Shown here: in pieces, positions 6,284 through 13,655 of the stretch
How positions within the stretch are numbered: the first letter of the stretch is position 1
Layout: every line of letters begins with the position of its first letter
Assembly (NCBI RefSeq): GCF_010448835.1
Contig: NZ_CP048409.1
Span: 3,170,001-3,234,000 of the forward strand
Direction of reading: 5' to 3'
From: Draconibacterium halophilum
GTDB lineage: Bacteria > Bacteroidota > Bacteroidia > Bacteroidales > Prolixibacteraceae
Length of the DNA stretch: 64,000 nt
Made by a program: the position numbers and the translations under genes
The notes under the pieces: generated by a model
What the model saw: the letters and a program-made list of their open reading frames with translations, nothing else
Databases searched by the model: none
What the model was told of the DNA's origin: nothing

Positions 6284-7501
6284 ATGACACAAAAAACAGC
6301 ACTGATAACAGGTATCACCGGACAAGACGGTGGTTATTTAGCAGAATATCTGCTTAAAAAAGGATATATCGTTCACGGTATCAAGCGCCGTGCATCAATG
6401 TTTAACACCGACCGCATCGATCACCTCTACCAGGATCCGCATGTGGAAAACCGCAACCTGATCCTGCATTACGGCGACCTCACCGACAGTATGAACCTCA
6501 CCAAAATCATTCAGGAAGTACAACCCGATGAGATCTATAACCTGGCAGCCATGAGCCACGTCAAAGTGAGCTTCGATACGCCGGAATATGTGGCCAATGC
6601 CGATGGCTTAGGAACCCTACGTATTCTGGAAGCTGTTCGTTTACTTGGCCTTACCGAAAAAACACGCATTTACCAGGCATCTACTTCTGAATTGTATGGT
6701 CTGGTGCAGGAAGTACCCCAAAGCGAAAAAACGCCTTTCTATCCGCGCTCGCCCTATGCTGTTGCAAAAATGTACGCCTACTGGATTACGGTCAACTACC
6801 GCGAAGCGTATAAGATGCATGCCAGTAACGGAATTTTGTTTAACCATGAGAGTCCGCAACGCGGCGAAACTTTTGTTACCCGTAAAGTAACCCGTGCCCT
6901 GTCAAAAATAGCATTGGGCCTTCAGGAAAAGGTATTTATGGGTAACCTTAGCAGTAAACGCGACTGGGGACATGCCAAAGATTATATCCGCGCTATGTAT
7001 CTCATCCTGCAACAAGAGCAACCCGACGATTATGTAATTGCCACCGGCATAACCACCACCATCCGCGACTTTATAAAAATGGCTGCAGCCGAAATTGGTA
7101 TGGAGATCACTTTCACAGGAGAAGGCGTTGATGAAAAAGGAATACTAACCGCTATTGACGAAAAACTCTTTACCGAAAAAGTAGGCCAAAAATACTTGCC
7201 GGCATTAAAAGAACGCCTCTCACAATCTCAAAGTCTCAGCGCCCAGGGCTCACCGTCTCACAGTCTCAGTGCTCACAGTCTCAGTGCACAACTGGTCGGT
7301 GTCGACCCCATGTATTTCCGCCCAACGGAGGTAGATCTACTAATTGGTGATCCAACAAAATCGAATACCGTATTAGGCTGGAAACCAAAGTACGATCTGC
7401 AAGGCCTTGTGGCAGATATGATGCAAAGCGATGTAAAACTGATGAAAAAAGAAAGCTACCTAAAAGAAGGCGGCTACCAGATTATGAATTACTTTGAATA
7501 G
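6284..7501 (+). CDS. gmd: GDP-mannose 4,6-dehydratase with an in-frame repeat insertion
   Basis: A 405-residue extended short-chain dehydrogenase that converts GDP-D-mannose to GDP-4-keto-6-deoxy-D-mannose, the first step to GDP-L-fucose. Visible are the NADP-binding GITGQDG at 10-16, the active-site STSE at 133-136 and the Tyr158/Lys162 pair in SPYAVAK, then NHESPQRGETFVTRK and the C-terminal FRPTEVDLLIGDP. The protein is about 30 residues longer than usual. Residues ~313-336 are a Ser/Gln/Leu-rich stretch encoded by the CTCACAGTCTCAG word repeat (7220-7291). It falls in a variable surface loop before VDPMYFRPTEV, so activity may survive. Works with fcl downstream. Confidence 0.95.
   Translation: MTQKTALITGITGQDGGYLAEYLLKKGYIVHGIKRRASMFNTDRIDHLYQDPHVENRNLILHYGDLTDSMNLTKIIQEVQPDEIYNLAAMSHVKVSFDTPEYVANADGLGTLRILEAVRLLGLTEKTRIYQASTSELYGLVQEVPQSEKTPFYPRSPYAVAKMYAYWITVNYREAYKMHASNGILFNHESPQRGETFVTRKVTRALSKIALGLQEKVFMGNLSSKRDWGHAKDYIRAMYLILQQEQPDDYVIATGITTTIRDFIKMAAAEIGMEITFTGEGVDEKGILTAIDEKLFTEKVGQKYLPALKERLSQSQSLSAQGSPSHSLSAHSLSAQLVGVDPMYFRPTEVDLLIGDPTKSNTVLGWKPKYDLQGLVADMMQSDVKLMKKESYLKEGGYQIMNYFE
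7220..7291 (+). repeat. Word repeat (CTCAAAGTCTCAG type) inside gmd
   Basis: 72 bases made of variants of CTCACAGTCTCAGTGCTCA. It is exactly divisible by three and lies in frame, encoding SQSQSLSA-, SHSLSAHSLSA-like peptides. The same words appear at 9513-9706, in fcl (10473-10566), at 19085-19165 and at 33070-33148. Confidence 0.85.
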
Positions 7502-7502
7502 T

Positions 7503-7590
7503 TTGTAGGGTCCACGAATTACACTAATTTCACTAAGGCTTTTATTTAACCGAATTCTTATAAAAACTATTTTCGTGTAATTTGTGAAAT
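7503..7590. repeat. Inverted pair of the GTGTAATTCGTGGAC word
   Basis: TCCACGAATTACACTAATTT on the left and TTCGTGTAATTTGTGAAATT on the right are approximate reverse complements separated by about 40 bases. They are the same word that is found in direct orientation through 2.5-6.3 kb. A second inverted pair is seen in 8112-8312. Confidence 0.6.
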
Positions 7591-7617
7591 TAGCTGATCA
7601 CCTAATTTTCTATCGAT

Positions 7618-8007
7618 ATGAATTTACTGGAAAACCAACCACTGCTATATAAGGAAGAAAGCTACAAAATTATTGGCGCCTGTATGGAAGTGCATAAAAC
7701 TTTAGGGTGTGGTTTTTTGGAAGCTGTATACCAAGAAGCTTTGGCAATTGAGTTTGCAAAACAAAATATTCCTTTCGAGAAGGAAGTCAGGCTTAATATT
7801 CAATATAAAGGGACCCCGCTAAGCAAAGAATACATTGCCGATTTTATCTGCCATGAGTCTATAATTATTGAGTTAAAAGCACTAAGTAAACCATCGGGAG
7901 AACATACTGCTCAGGTATTGAACTATTTAAAAGCAACAGGTTTTCAGTTAGGCTTATTGGTCAACTTTGGAAGTTCCAGCCTACAATACAAAAGAGTAGT
8001 GCTTTAA
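7618..8007 (+). CDS. GxxExxY family protein
   Basis: A 129-residue protein of the GxxExxY family (PD-(D/E)XK nuclease-like fold). The naming motif is G-F-L-E-A-V-Y in LGCGFLEAVYQEAL. Further on come a likely catalytic core YIADFICHESIIIELKA (D...ExK pattern) and GLLVNFGSSSLQYKR at the C-terminus. These proteins are common beside polysaccharide genes in Bacteroidota, and no firm function is known to me. The gene stands between gmd and the kinase fusion, flanked by dispersed word repeats, and looks like an accessory insertion rather than a pathway member. Start ATG 7618; full length for the family. Confidence 0.88.
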   Translation: MNLLENQPLLYKEESYKIIGACMEVHKTLGCGFLEAVYQEALAIEFAKQNIPFEKEVRLNIQYKGTPLSKEYIADFICHESIIIELKALSKPSGEHTAQVLNYLKATGFQLGLLVNFGSSSLQYKRVVL

Positions 8008-8351
8008 TTCGCGAAATACGATCAAAAGAATTAGTGATCTTCGTGTAATTCTAGGACAAACAATTTTCTCTGTGTGATATGAATAAAACTAAAACGTAAT
8101 CATATTAAGAAGTTTATCCGGGTCACGAATTACTCTAATTCCGCTAATATATCATAATGAAAGTTTTAATTTAAAGGCTATTGGTCAACTTTGGAAATTC
8201 TAATCTTCAATACGAATAATTCAATGCATTTCAATTCGTATAAATAGTGCATTAATTAGTGTAATATTATCAAAAAACAAATTAGTGATATTCGTGCAAT
8301 TCGTGGACAAACACCCTTGTCTTCAGGATATCATAAAACGCATTTTCAGCA
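8008..8351. other. Word-repeat spacer with a GxxExxY remnant
   Basis: No intact gene. It holds several forms of the AATTCGTGGAC word in both orientations (TCACGAATTACTCTAATTCC near 8113; ATTCGTGCAATTCGTGGAC near 8290). It also holds a 14-codon scrap at 8179-8220 that matches the end of the preceding GxxExxY protein. Confidence 0.65.
8179..8220 (+). pseudogene. Remnant of a second GxxExxY gene
   Basis: These bases translate to LLVNFGNSNLQYE followed by a stop, matching the C-terminus LLVNFGSSSLQYK of the gene at 7618-8007. Nothing else of the gene is left, so a duplicate copy was probably mostly deleted. Confidence 0.7.
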
Positions 8352-9512
8352 ATGAATACCAACAAAAAAGTCTTCGTCTCCGGCTGCTACGATATGCTGC
8401 ACAGTGGTCATGTGGCCTTTTTTAAAGAAGCAGCGCAATACGGTGAGCTATATGTAGGCCTCGGGTCTGATAAAACAGTTGCCGATCTAAAAGGACGACG
8501 AACCATCAATAGTGAACAGGAACGCCTGTACATGGTAAAATCCATCAAGCACGTCACCGATGCTTTTGTAAACAGTGGCGGCGGAATCATGGATTTTCAG
8601 AATGAACTAAAGACATTAAAACCCGACTATTTTGTGGTAAATGAAGATGGTTATTCGCCGGCAAAAAAAGAGTTATGTGAATCAATGGGAATTGAGTTAA
8701 AAGTATTGGAGCGTATTCCCGATGCAGGATTACCCCCGCGATCCACCACCGCTATCCGTTCAGGCGATAACTGCACCCTGCCCTATCGTATTGATTTGGC
8801 AGGTACCTGGATAGACCAGCCTTACGTTTCAAAATACCACCCGGGCTGGGCAATTACCTTATCATTGGAGCCGGTAATCGAATACAATGAACGCTGTGGC
8901 ATGAGCACCTCTACGCGTAATGCCGCCAAAAAGATATGGCCCTACTTTCTTCCACTGGAGAAACCGGAAAGGCTGGCGGAGATCCTTTTTAAGTTTGAAA
9001 ATACCCCCGGATCAACACTAATCTCAGGTGCACAGGACGCCATTGGTATTTGTATGCCCGGCCTGGTACGTCATTATTACGATAACGACTACTGGCCCAA
9101 ACAATTTGAGTCGATACATGATGAAACCATTCTTAACTGGCTTGAAAAGCACCTTTTTATGGTGTTGCTATGGCCCCGTCCTGCCGGTACCGACCTGTTG
9201 AAAGAAACATATATCAATCAGGAAAACGTTAAAGTATTGACCGATGCTGCTGACGGAGCATGGCAAGCGATCCTCGATCAGAATCTAGAGGAATTTGCCC
9301 GCTATTTCAAAAAATCTTTTGAAGCGCAAACAACGATGTTTCCTGCCATGTTAAATAAAGAGATTGAAAAGGTGATCGACAGTTATAACGAACAGGCATT
9401 AGCATGGAAATTGGCAGGTGCCGGAGGTGGTGGCTACTTAATATTGGTGTCAGACAAACAACCAAAAGGAAGTATGAAAATAAAAATCAGACGAAAAGAA
9501 TCAGGACTATAG
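8352..9512 (+). CDS. Fusion of a cytidylyltransferase-like domain and a GHMP-kinase-like domain
   Basis: 386 residues in two parts. Residues 5-125 are a nucleotidyltransferase of the RfaE/HldE C-terminal type: G11-CYDML-H17-SG-H20 is the HxGH motif, followed by GLGSDKTVADLKGRR. Residues ~142-375 resemble GHMP sugar kinases, with PYRIDLAGTWID (motif 1) and LAGAGGGGYLILVSD (motif 3). The usual phosphate-binding GxGLGSSA is not recognisable; ISGAQDAIGICMPG stands near its place. The position between gmd and fcl suggests sugar activation or salvage, perhaps fucose-1-P or heptose-like chemistry, but no substrate can be assigned. It is much shorter than the ~950-residue Fkp. The ATG start at 8352 is clear. 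Confidence 0.78.
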   Translation: MNTNKKVFVSGCYDMLHSGHVAFFKEAAQYGELYVGLGSDKTVADLKGRRTINSEQERLYMVKSIKHVTDAFVNSGGGIMDFQNELKTLKPDYFVVNEDGYSPAKKELCESMGIELKVLERIPDAGLPPRSTTAIRSGDNCTLPYRIDLAGTWIDQPYVSKYHPGWAITLSLEPVIEYNERCGMSTSTRNAAKKIWPYFLPLEKPERLAEILFKFENTPGSTLISGAQDAIGICMPGLVRHYYDNDYWPKQFESIHDETILNWLEKHLFMVLLWPRPAGTDLLKETYINQENVKVLTDAADGAWQAILDQNLEEFARYFKKSFEAQTTMFPAMLNKEIEKVIDSYNEQALAWKLAGAGGGGYLILVSDKQPKGSMKIKIRRKESGL

Positions 9513-9706
9513 AGAGAAGACGAGGAGAGTGTGAGAAGGTGAGAACACGAGACTAGGAGAGAGAGAAGAAAGACTGTGAGAGCATGAGACTGTGAGAGCA
9601 TGAGACTGTGAGAAGATGTAAAACATCATATCTAAAATCTCAAAGTCTCAGTGCTCAGTGCTCAGCGCTCAAAGTCCCACAGTCTCAGTGCTCAAAGTCT
9701 CTTTCT
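9513..9706. repeat. Word repeat forming a long imperfect inverted structure
   Basis: The left part (9513-9617) is made of GAGACTGTGAGAGCATGAG words. The right part (9640-9706) is their reverse complement, CTCAAAGTCTCAGTGCTCA. Between them is GATGT-AAA-ACATC. Transcribed, this could fold into a long imperfect hairpin at the 3' end of the kinase fusion message. It is probably the largest local copy of the repeat inserted into gmd and fcl. Confidence 0.75.
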
Positions 9707-9741
9707 CGACATATAATTAGTGGACCATAAAACAAACAACT

Positions 9742-10946
9742 ATGAATAAAGAAGCAAAAATATACATAGCCGGACACCGCGGTCTCGTGGGCTCAGCTAT
9801 CTGGAAAAATTTTCAAAGTAAAGGATATACAAATCTAATCGGTCGCACATTTGAAGAGTTGGATCTAATGAACCAGCAAGCTGTTGCCGATTTTTTTGAA
9901 CAAGAAAAACCCGATTATGTGGTTTTAGCCGCTGCAAAAGTTGGCGGTATTATTGCCAACAGTACCTATCGCGGACAATTTATTTACGAAAATCTGCAAA
10001 TTCAGAATAATGTCATCCATCAGGCGTATGTGCATGGGGTAAAAAAATTGCTATTTCTGGGATCGACCTGTATTTATCCCAAACAGGCTCCACAGCCCAT
10101 GCCCGAAAACTGCCTGTTAACCGATACATTGGAATATACTAACGAGCCTTATGCAATTGCCAAGATTGCCGGCTTAAAAATGTGCGAGTCATATAACCTG
10201 CAATACGGCACCAACTTTATTTCGGTGATGCCGACCAACCTGTATGGGCCCAATGACAATTTCGATCTCGAAAAATCGCACGTACTGCCGGCGATGGTTC
10301 GAAAGATTCACCTGGCGAAATGTTTGGAGGATAATAACTGGGAAGCTATCTGCGAAGACCTGAACCGCCGACCGGTTGAAGGAATCAACGGTGATGCTGA
10401 GAAAAAAGAGATTCTCGCAATGCTATCTAAATATGGACTGAAGATGAACGACAAGTTGGCCGATATACCCCCCCAGTCTCACCATCTCAAAGTCCCACAG
10501 TCCCAAAATCTCACCGTCTCACCGTCTCAAAGTCTCAGCGTTCAAAGTCTCAAAGTCTCAGCGCTCACCATCACGATGTCACTCTCGAACTCTGGGGAAC
10601 CGGCAAGCCCATGCGCGAGTTCCTGTGGTCGGAAGACATGGCCGATGCCTGTGTTTTTCTTATGGAAAACCGTAATTTTGAAGATGTTAAGACAGCATGT
10701 AAAGAAGAAGTAGTAAATACACATATCAACATTGGAACCGGAAAAGAAATAGCAATCAAACAACTTTCTGAAGTCATTCAAAAAGAAATCGGCTTTAAGG
10801 GAAGTATTGATTTTGATTCAACAAAACCCGATGGAACCATGCGCAAACTCACCGATCCTTCGAAATTACACCATTTAGGATGGAAACATAAAATTGAATT
10901 GGAGGATGGTATAAAGTTAATGTATGAGCATTATCTGAAAGGCTGA
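9742..10946 (+). pseudogene. fcl: GDP-L-fucose synthase, repeat-inserted and frameshifted at C7
   Basis: GDP-4-keto-6-deoxymannose epimerase/reductase, completing GDP-L-fucose. The first frame (9742-~10470) has GHRGLVGSAI at 11-20, S108 in LGSTCIYPK, Y137/K141 in PYAIAK and MPTNLYGPND. The rest, from HHHDVTLELWGTGKPMREFL to YEHYLKG, is in another frame. Between them are ~94 bases of the CTCAAAGTCTCAG word, preceded by a C7 run (10468-10474). Adding one C makes a single open frame with a ~30-residue Ser-rich insertion, in a place where family proteins have a variable loop before WGTGKP. So the gene is either broken, switched by C-run length, or miscalled in one base. Confidence 0.85.
10473..10566 (+). 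repeat. Word repeat inside fcl
   Basis: About 94 bases of CTCACCGTCTCAAAGTCTCA-type words directly after a C7 run. It is the same family as 7220-7291 and 9513-9706. Both the frame used by the C-terminal half and the upstream frame are open through it, because the repeat has few stop codons on this strand. Confidence 0.85.
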
Positions 10947-11832
10947 AAAACAACGTCTGCACCGAGGGGCTAAAATCCTGTCGTTTGGAATTTATCTGCA
11001 GTAGGTATGACGACAACAGGATATGAGATAAACAACGCTACAATTGCGCCGCAAATAACAGACAAGCTTTAATGAACGATTTGATTGCGCCGCTTTTATT
11101 CGCTGCATTCATTACCCCCGGGTTACCCGCCTACCGGCAGGCAGGAAACCCGGAGCTACAGATATTCCGCCCCGCTAGGGCTAATACAAAACAATTCCGC
11201 AAAAGAAGAAATAGAGTAAAATGAGTGTAATCCGTGCAATTCGCGGACTAGAAAAGTCCCGTTAGGGACGCAATATTGGTAAAACAACAGATATATATTA
11301 ATAGAAGTCCCGTAGGGACGACACAAACGAAAACTATATTGGGAACTACAAATTCCTGCGGCGCATAGAGCGTTCATGATTACTCCAACGGGTTGATTGC
11401 GCCGATTTAAATGCTATCGCATTTATACCCGGCGCTTCGCACCGGCTACCAATATTTCGCCCCTATGGGGCTGTTGAAAATGCTAATGGCAATACATTAG
11501 GTCCACTAAAAGTGTAATATAATTCGTGAACCATTAAAAGATTTGATAACAAGCAGAGGGGCAAGGCCCCGTCACATAACAGCGTAGTCCGCAAGGGCTA
11601 CGATAAATTTCCTTTTAATTGCGTCAATAAATAGTATTTTAAAGTTTTCAACAGGCATTTTAGTTCAGCAAATACCGAATAAGTAGCTGAACAGAAAATT
11701 ATTGGCAATAAGAGTTCGAAAAACCTACAGTTTTAGCATTCCCATAAAGTCAATAACTAGTAGGAGGTGCAACTTCTATTATTCAAATCATACCATTATT
11801 TTTAATCATTTTGATATTTTTACAAAAATTTA
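10947..11832. other. 886-bp gap of dispersed palindromic repeats
   Basis: No gene is supported. There are partial diverged copies of the 2251-2539 repeat (about 11040-11100 and 11395-11500). There are also AGTCCCGTTAGGGACG and AGTCCCGTAGGGACG hairpins (11255-11320), CGCCCCTATGGGGCT, 'GTGTAATCCGTGCAATTCG' (11223) and a CCTACCGGCAGGCAGG segment also present at 13276. The last ~200 bases before the next gene are AT-rich and may hold its promoter, but no clear TAnnTTTG box could be fixed. Confidence 0.65.
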
Positions 11833-12732
11833 ATGTTTAACATGAAGGATGCACAAGATATAAAGCCATGCAAAAAAGCAAACGTTACGGCTAGTATCGT
11901 ACTTTATAAAACCTCTCCGGCTGAATTGGAAAAAGTGTGTAATTCACTTTTTCAAAATGATATTTTTACAAAAATTATTATTGTAGATAATTCTCCCGAC
12001 GATAGGCTGAAAAATACAATCCCCGGCAAAAAGGTGGAATATATTTTTAACGATAGAAATATAGGGTATGGCGCTGCACACAATATTGCCATTCGAAAAA
12101 TAATCGATCAATCCGACTACCACCTGGCATTAAACACCGACATCTTTTTTTCGGCCAATGTTATACCCAAAATAGTTGACTACTTAAACAAACATCCCAA
12201 AGTAGGTCTGGTACTCCCCAAAGTACTTAATTTAATGGGAGAAACTCAATACTTGGCAAAACTCCTTCCAACTCCTTCCAACCTATTGATTCGTTTATTT
12301 TTGCCGGAGAATATTTTTAAAAATAAACGCACCAAGTATCAGCTGGCTTTTAACGGCTATAATACCACTATGGAAGCCCCTTGCCTTTCGGGCTGTTTTA
12401 TGTTTTTCCGGGTAGAAGCCTTAAAGGAAGTGGGGATGTTCGACGAACGCTATTTTCTATATGCCGAAGACTTTGATTTATCGCGAAGAATTCACGAGAA
12501 ATACCAGACGATATATTACCCCAAGGTTGAAATCACACACTATCATCACCGGCACTCGTACAAAAGCAGCCGCATGATGCTGGTGCACATGATAAATACC
12601 ATTCGTTATTTTAACAAGTGGGGATGGTTTTATGATCCCAAACGCTGGAAAACCAATAACCGGGCATTAAAAGAGTTGGAATATAAACTGGCGAAGAAGG
12701 AAATGAATAAATCTAAGGCACCTAAGAAGTAG
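11833..12732 (+). CDS. Family 2 glycosyltransferase
   Basis: A 299-residue GT-A enzyme. Visible are the N-terminal nucleotide-sugar strand ASIVLYKTSPAELEKVCNSL, VDNSPDD, NIGYGAAHNIAI, the DxD-like ALNTDIFF, CLSGCFMFFR, and the acidic acceptor-side motif FDERYFLYAEDFDLSRR. This set is typical of rhamnosyltransferase-like GT2 enzymes in O-antigen and capsule loci. It has no membrane segment, so it acts on the cytoplasmic face, adding a sugar to the lipid-linked repeat unit. The linkage cannot be predicted. It is isolated by ~0.9 kb repeat gaps on both sides. The ATG at 11833 is preferred; an in-frame ATG three codons on is also possible. Confidence 0.9.
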   Translation: MFNMKDAQDIKPCKKANVTASIVLYKTSPAELEKVCNSLFQNDIFTKIIIVDNSPDDRLKNTIPGKKVEYIFNDRNIGYGAAHNIAIRKIIDQSDYHLALNTDIFFSANVIPKIVDYLNKHPKVGLVLPKVLNLMGETQYLAKLLPTPSNLLIRLFLPENIFKNKRTKYQLAFNGYNTTMEAPCLSGCFMFFRVEALKEVGMFDERYFLYAEDFDLSRRIHEKYQTIYYPKVEITHYHHRHSYKSSRMMLVHMINTIRYFNKWGWFYDPKRWKTNNRALKELEYKLAKKEMNKSKAPKK

Positions 12733-12884
12733 GCTTTCTTTCTGGCATCAATTCCTCCTCCTGTCAAAGAGCTACCCTTTATACACATCTTTCACTGAAT
12801 GGTTCGTTGAATTTCGTCCGGAATAACCAACTAGCTTCGTTCATTGTACATCGCCGGACGAATACAATTGTTCTTAAGCTCTCC

Positions 12885-12919
12885 CAGAGCGACGTAATTC
12901 GTTGAATTACGTCGCTCTG
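12885..12919. repeat. Perfect 16-bp inverted repeat with GTT loop
   Basis: CAGAGCGACGTAATTC (12885-12900) and GAATTACGTCGCTCTG (12904-12919) are exact reverse complements around GTT. There is no T-run after it, so it is not a standard terminator. It could be a REP-type palindrome or a recombination remnant. Confidence 0.7.
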
Positions 12920-13452
12920 CGCTAAAATAACACGCACTTTCAGCGCTCTTTCTTTTTCTAACAAAAAGAGATAAAATATTAAAGGGCTGAAAGTCCGTAA
13001 TAATTTAGCCCCGGGCAAACGAACCGCTGGATGGCGGAAAGTGTCTCCCGGGGTTAATGTAAAGCATTAGAAAAGGCGCAAATGCAAAAACAAATTGAAA
13101 ATGAAACGTGTCATGCGCCTCAAATAGAAACCTTTTTTCAGAAATTGAGCGTAAAATATTTGTGCATAAAGGGTAGTTTTGCCAGGGGAGCAAGCGCTGA
13201 TGAAACGCCTAAATCTTTCATCAAAGCCACTGGCCTGTCTGTCCAAATGTTTCCCTTTATAAGGGGAAACCTTGCCTACCGGCAGGCAGGTGGCTACAGC
13301 CAAAGGGGTAAAAAATCAGATATATGGAGGGATTGGTTGGCGAAATGGTAATCTTAACCATCAAACAGTCACCAGTGTATAAGACTAAACCACTATGCAT
13401 TTGAAATACATAGGTTTAAGACTCGAATGAAATTCGATGAATATATATTGGA

Positions 13453-13531
13453 CGGAAGACAGAAGTCCGAAGACGGAAGAAAAAGATTCAATTATTTAAG
13501 AACTTCGGTCTCCTGACTTCGGTCTTCGGTC
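13453..13531. repeat. Inverted pair of GAAGTCCGAAGACGGAAG words
   Basis: The left arm (GACGGAAGACAGAAGTCCG onward) is an approximate reverse complement of the right arm (CTTCGGTCTCCTGACTTCGG onward), with an AT-rich spacer of about 25 bases. The build parallels the CTCAAAGTCTCAG element at 9513-9706 but uses a different word. Confidence 0.65.
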
Positions 13532-13655
13532 AAAAACAAAAGTTTATAGAAACTAAAGTAGCTGCAATAAATTGCAGGGTTTTAACCATTAACTTGAAAA
13601 TAAATTGTCGATATTTCTCCACAAGATAAACCAGTCTGTCCACCCAATATAAGCT

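Larger units (their letters stand above)
12733..13655. other. 923-bp gap with several inverted repeats
   Basis: No gene is accepted. The 89-codon frame at 13082-13351 is built partly from CCTACCGGCAGGCAGG repeat sequence and resembles no family. The gap contains a perfect inverted repeat at 12885-12919, a GAAGTCCGAAGACGGAAG/CTTCGGTCTTCGGTC inverted pair (13453-13531) and near its end an AT-rich leader for the flippase gene. Confidence 0.6.

Noticed and set aside
13082..13351. 89-codon plus-strand frame in the gap before wzx
   Set aside because: Part of it is the CCTACCGGCAGGCAGG repeat found elsewhere, composition is irregular and no motif is visible.
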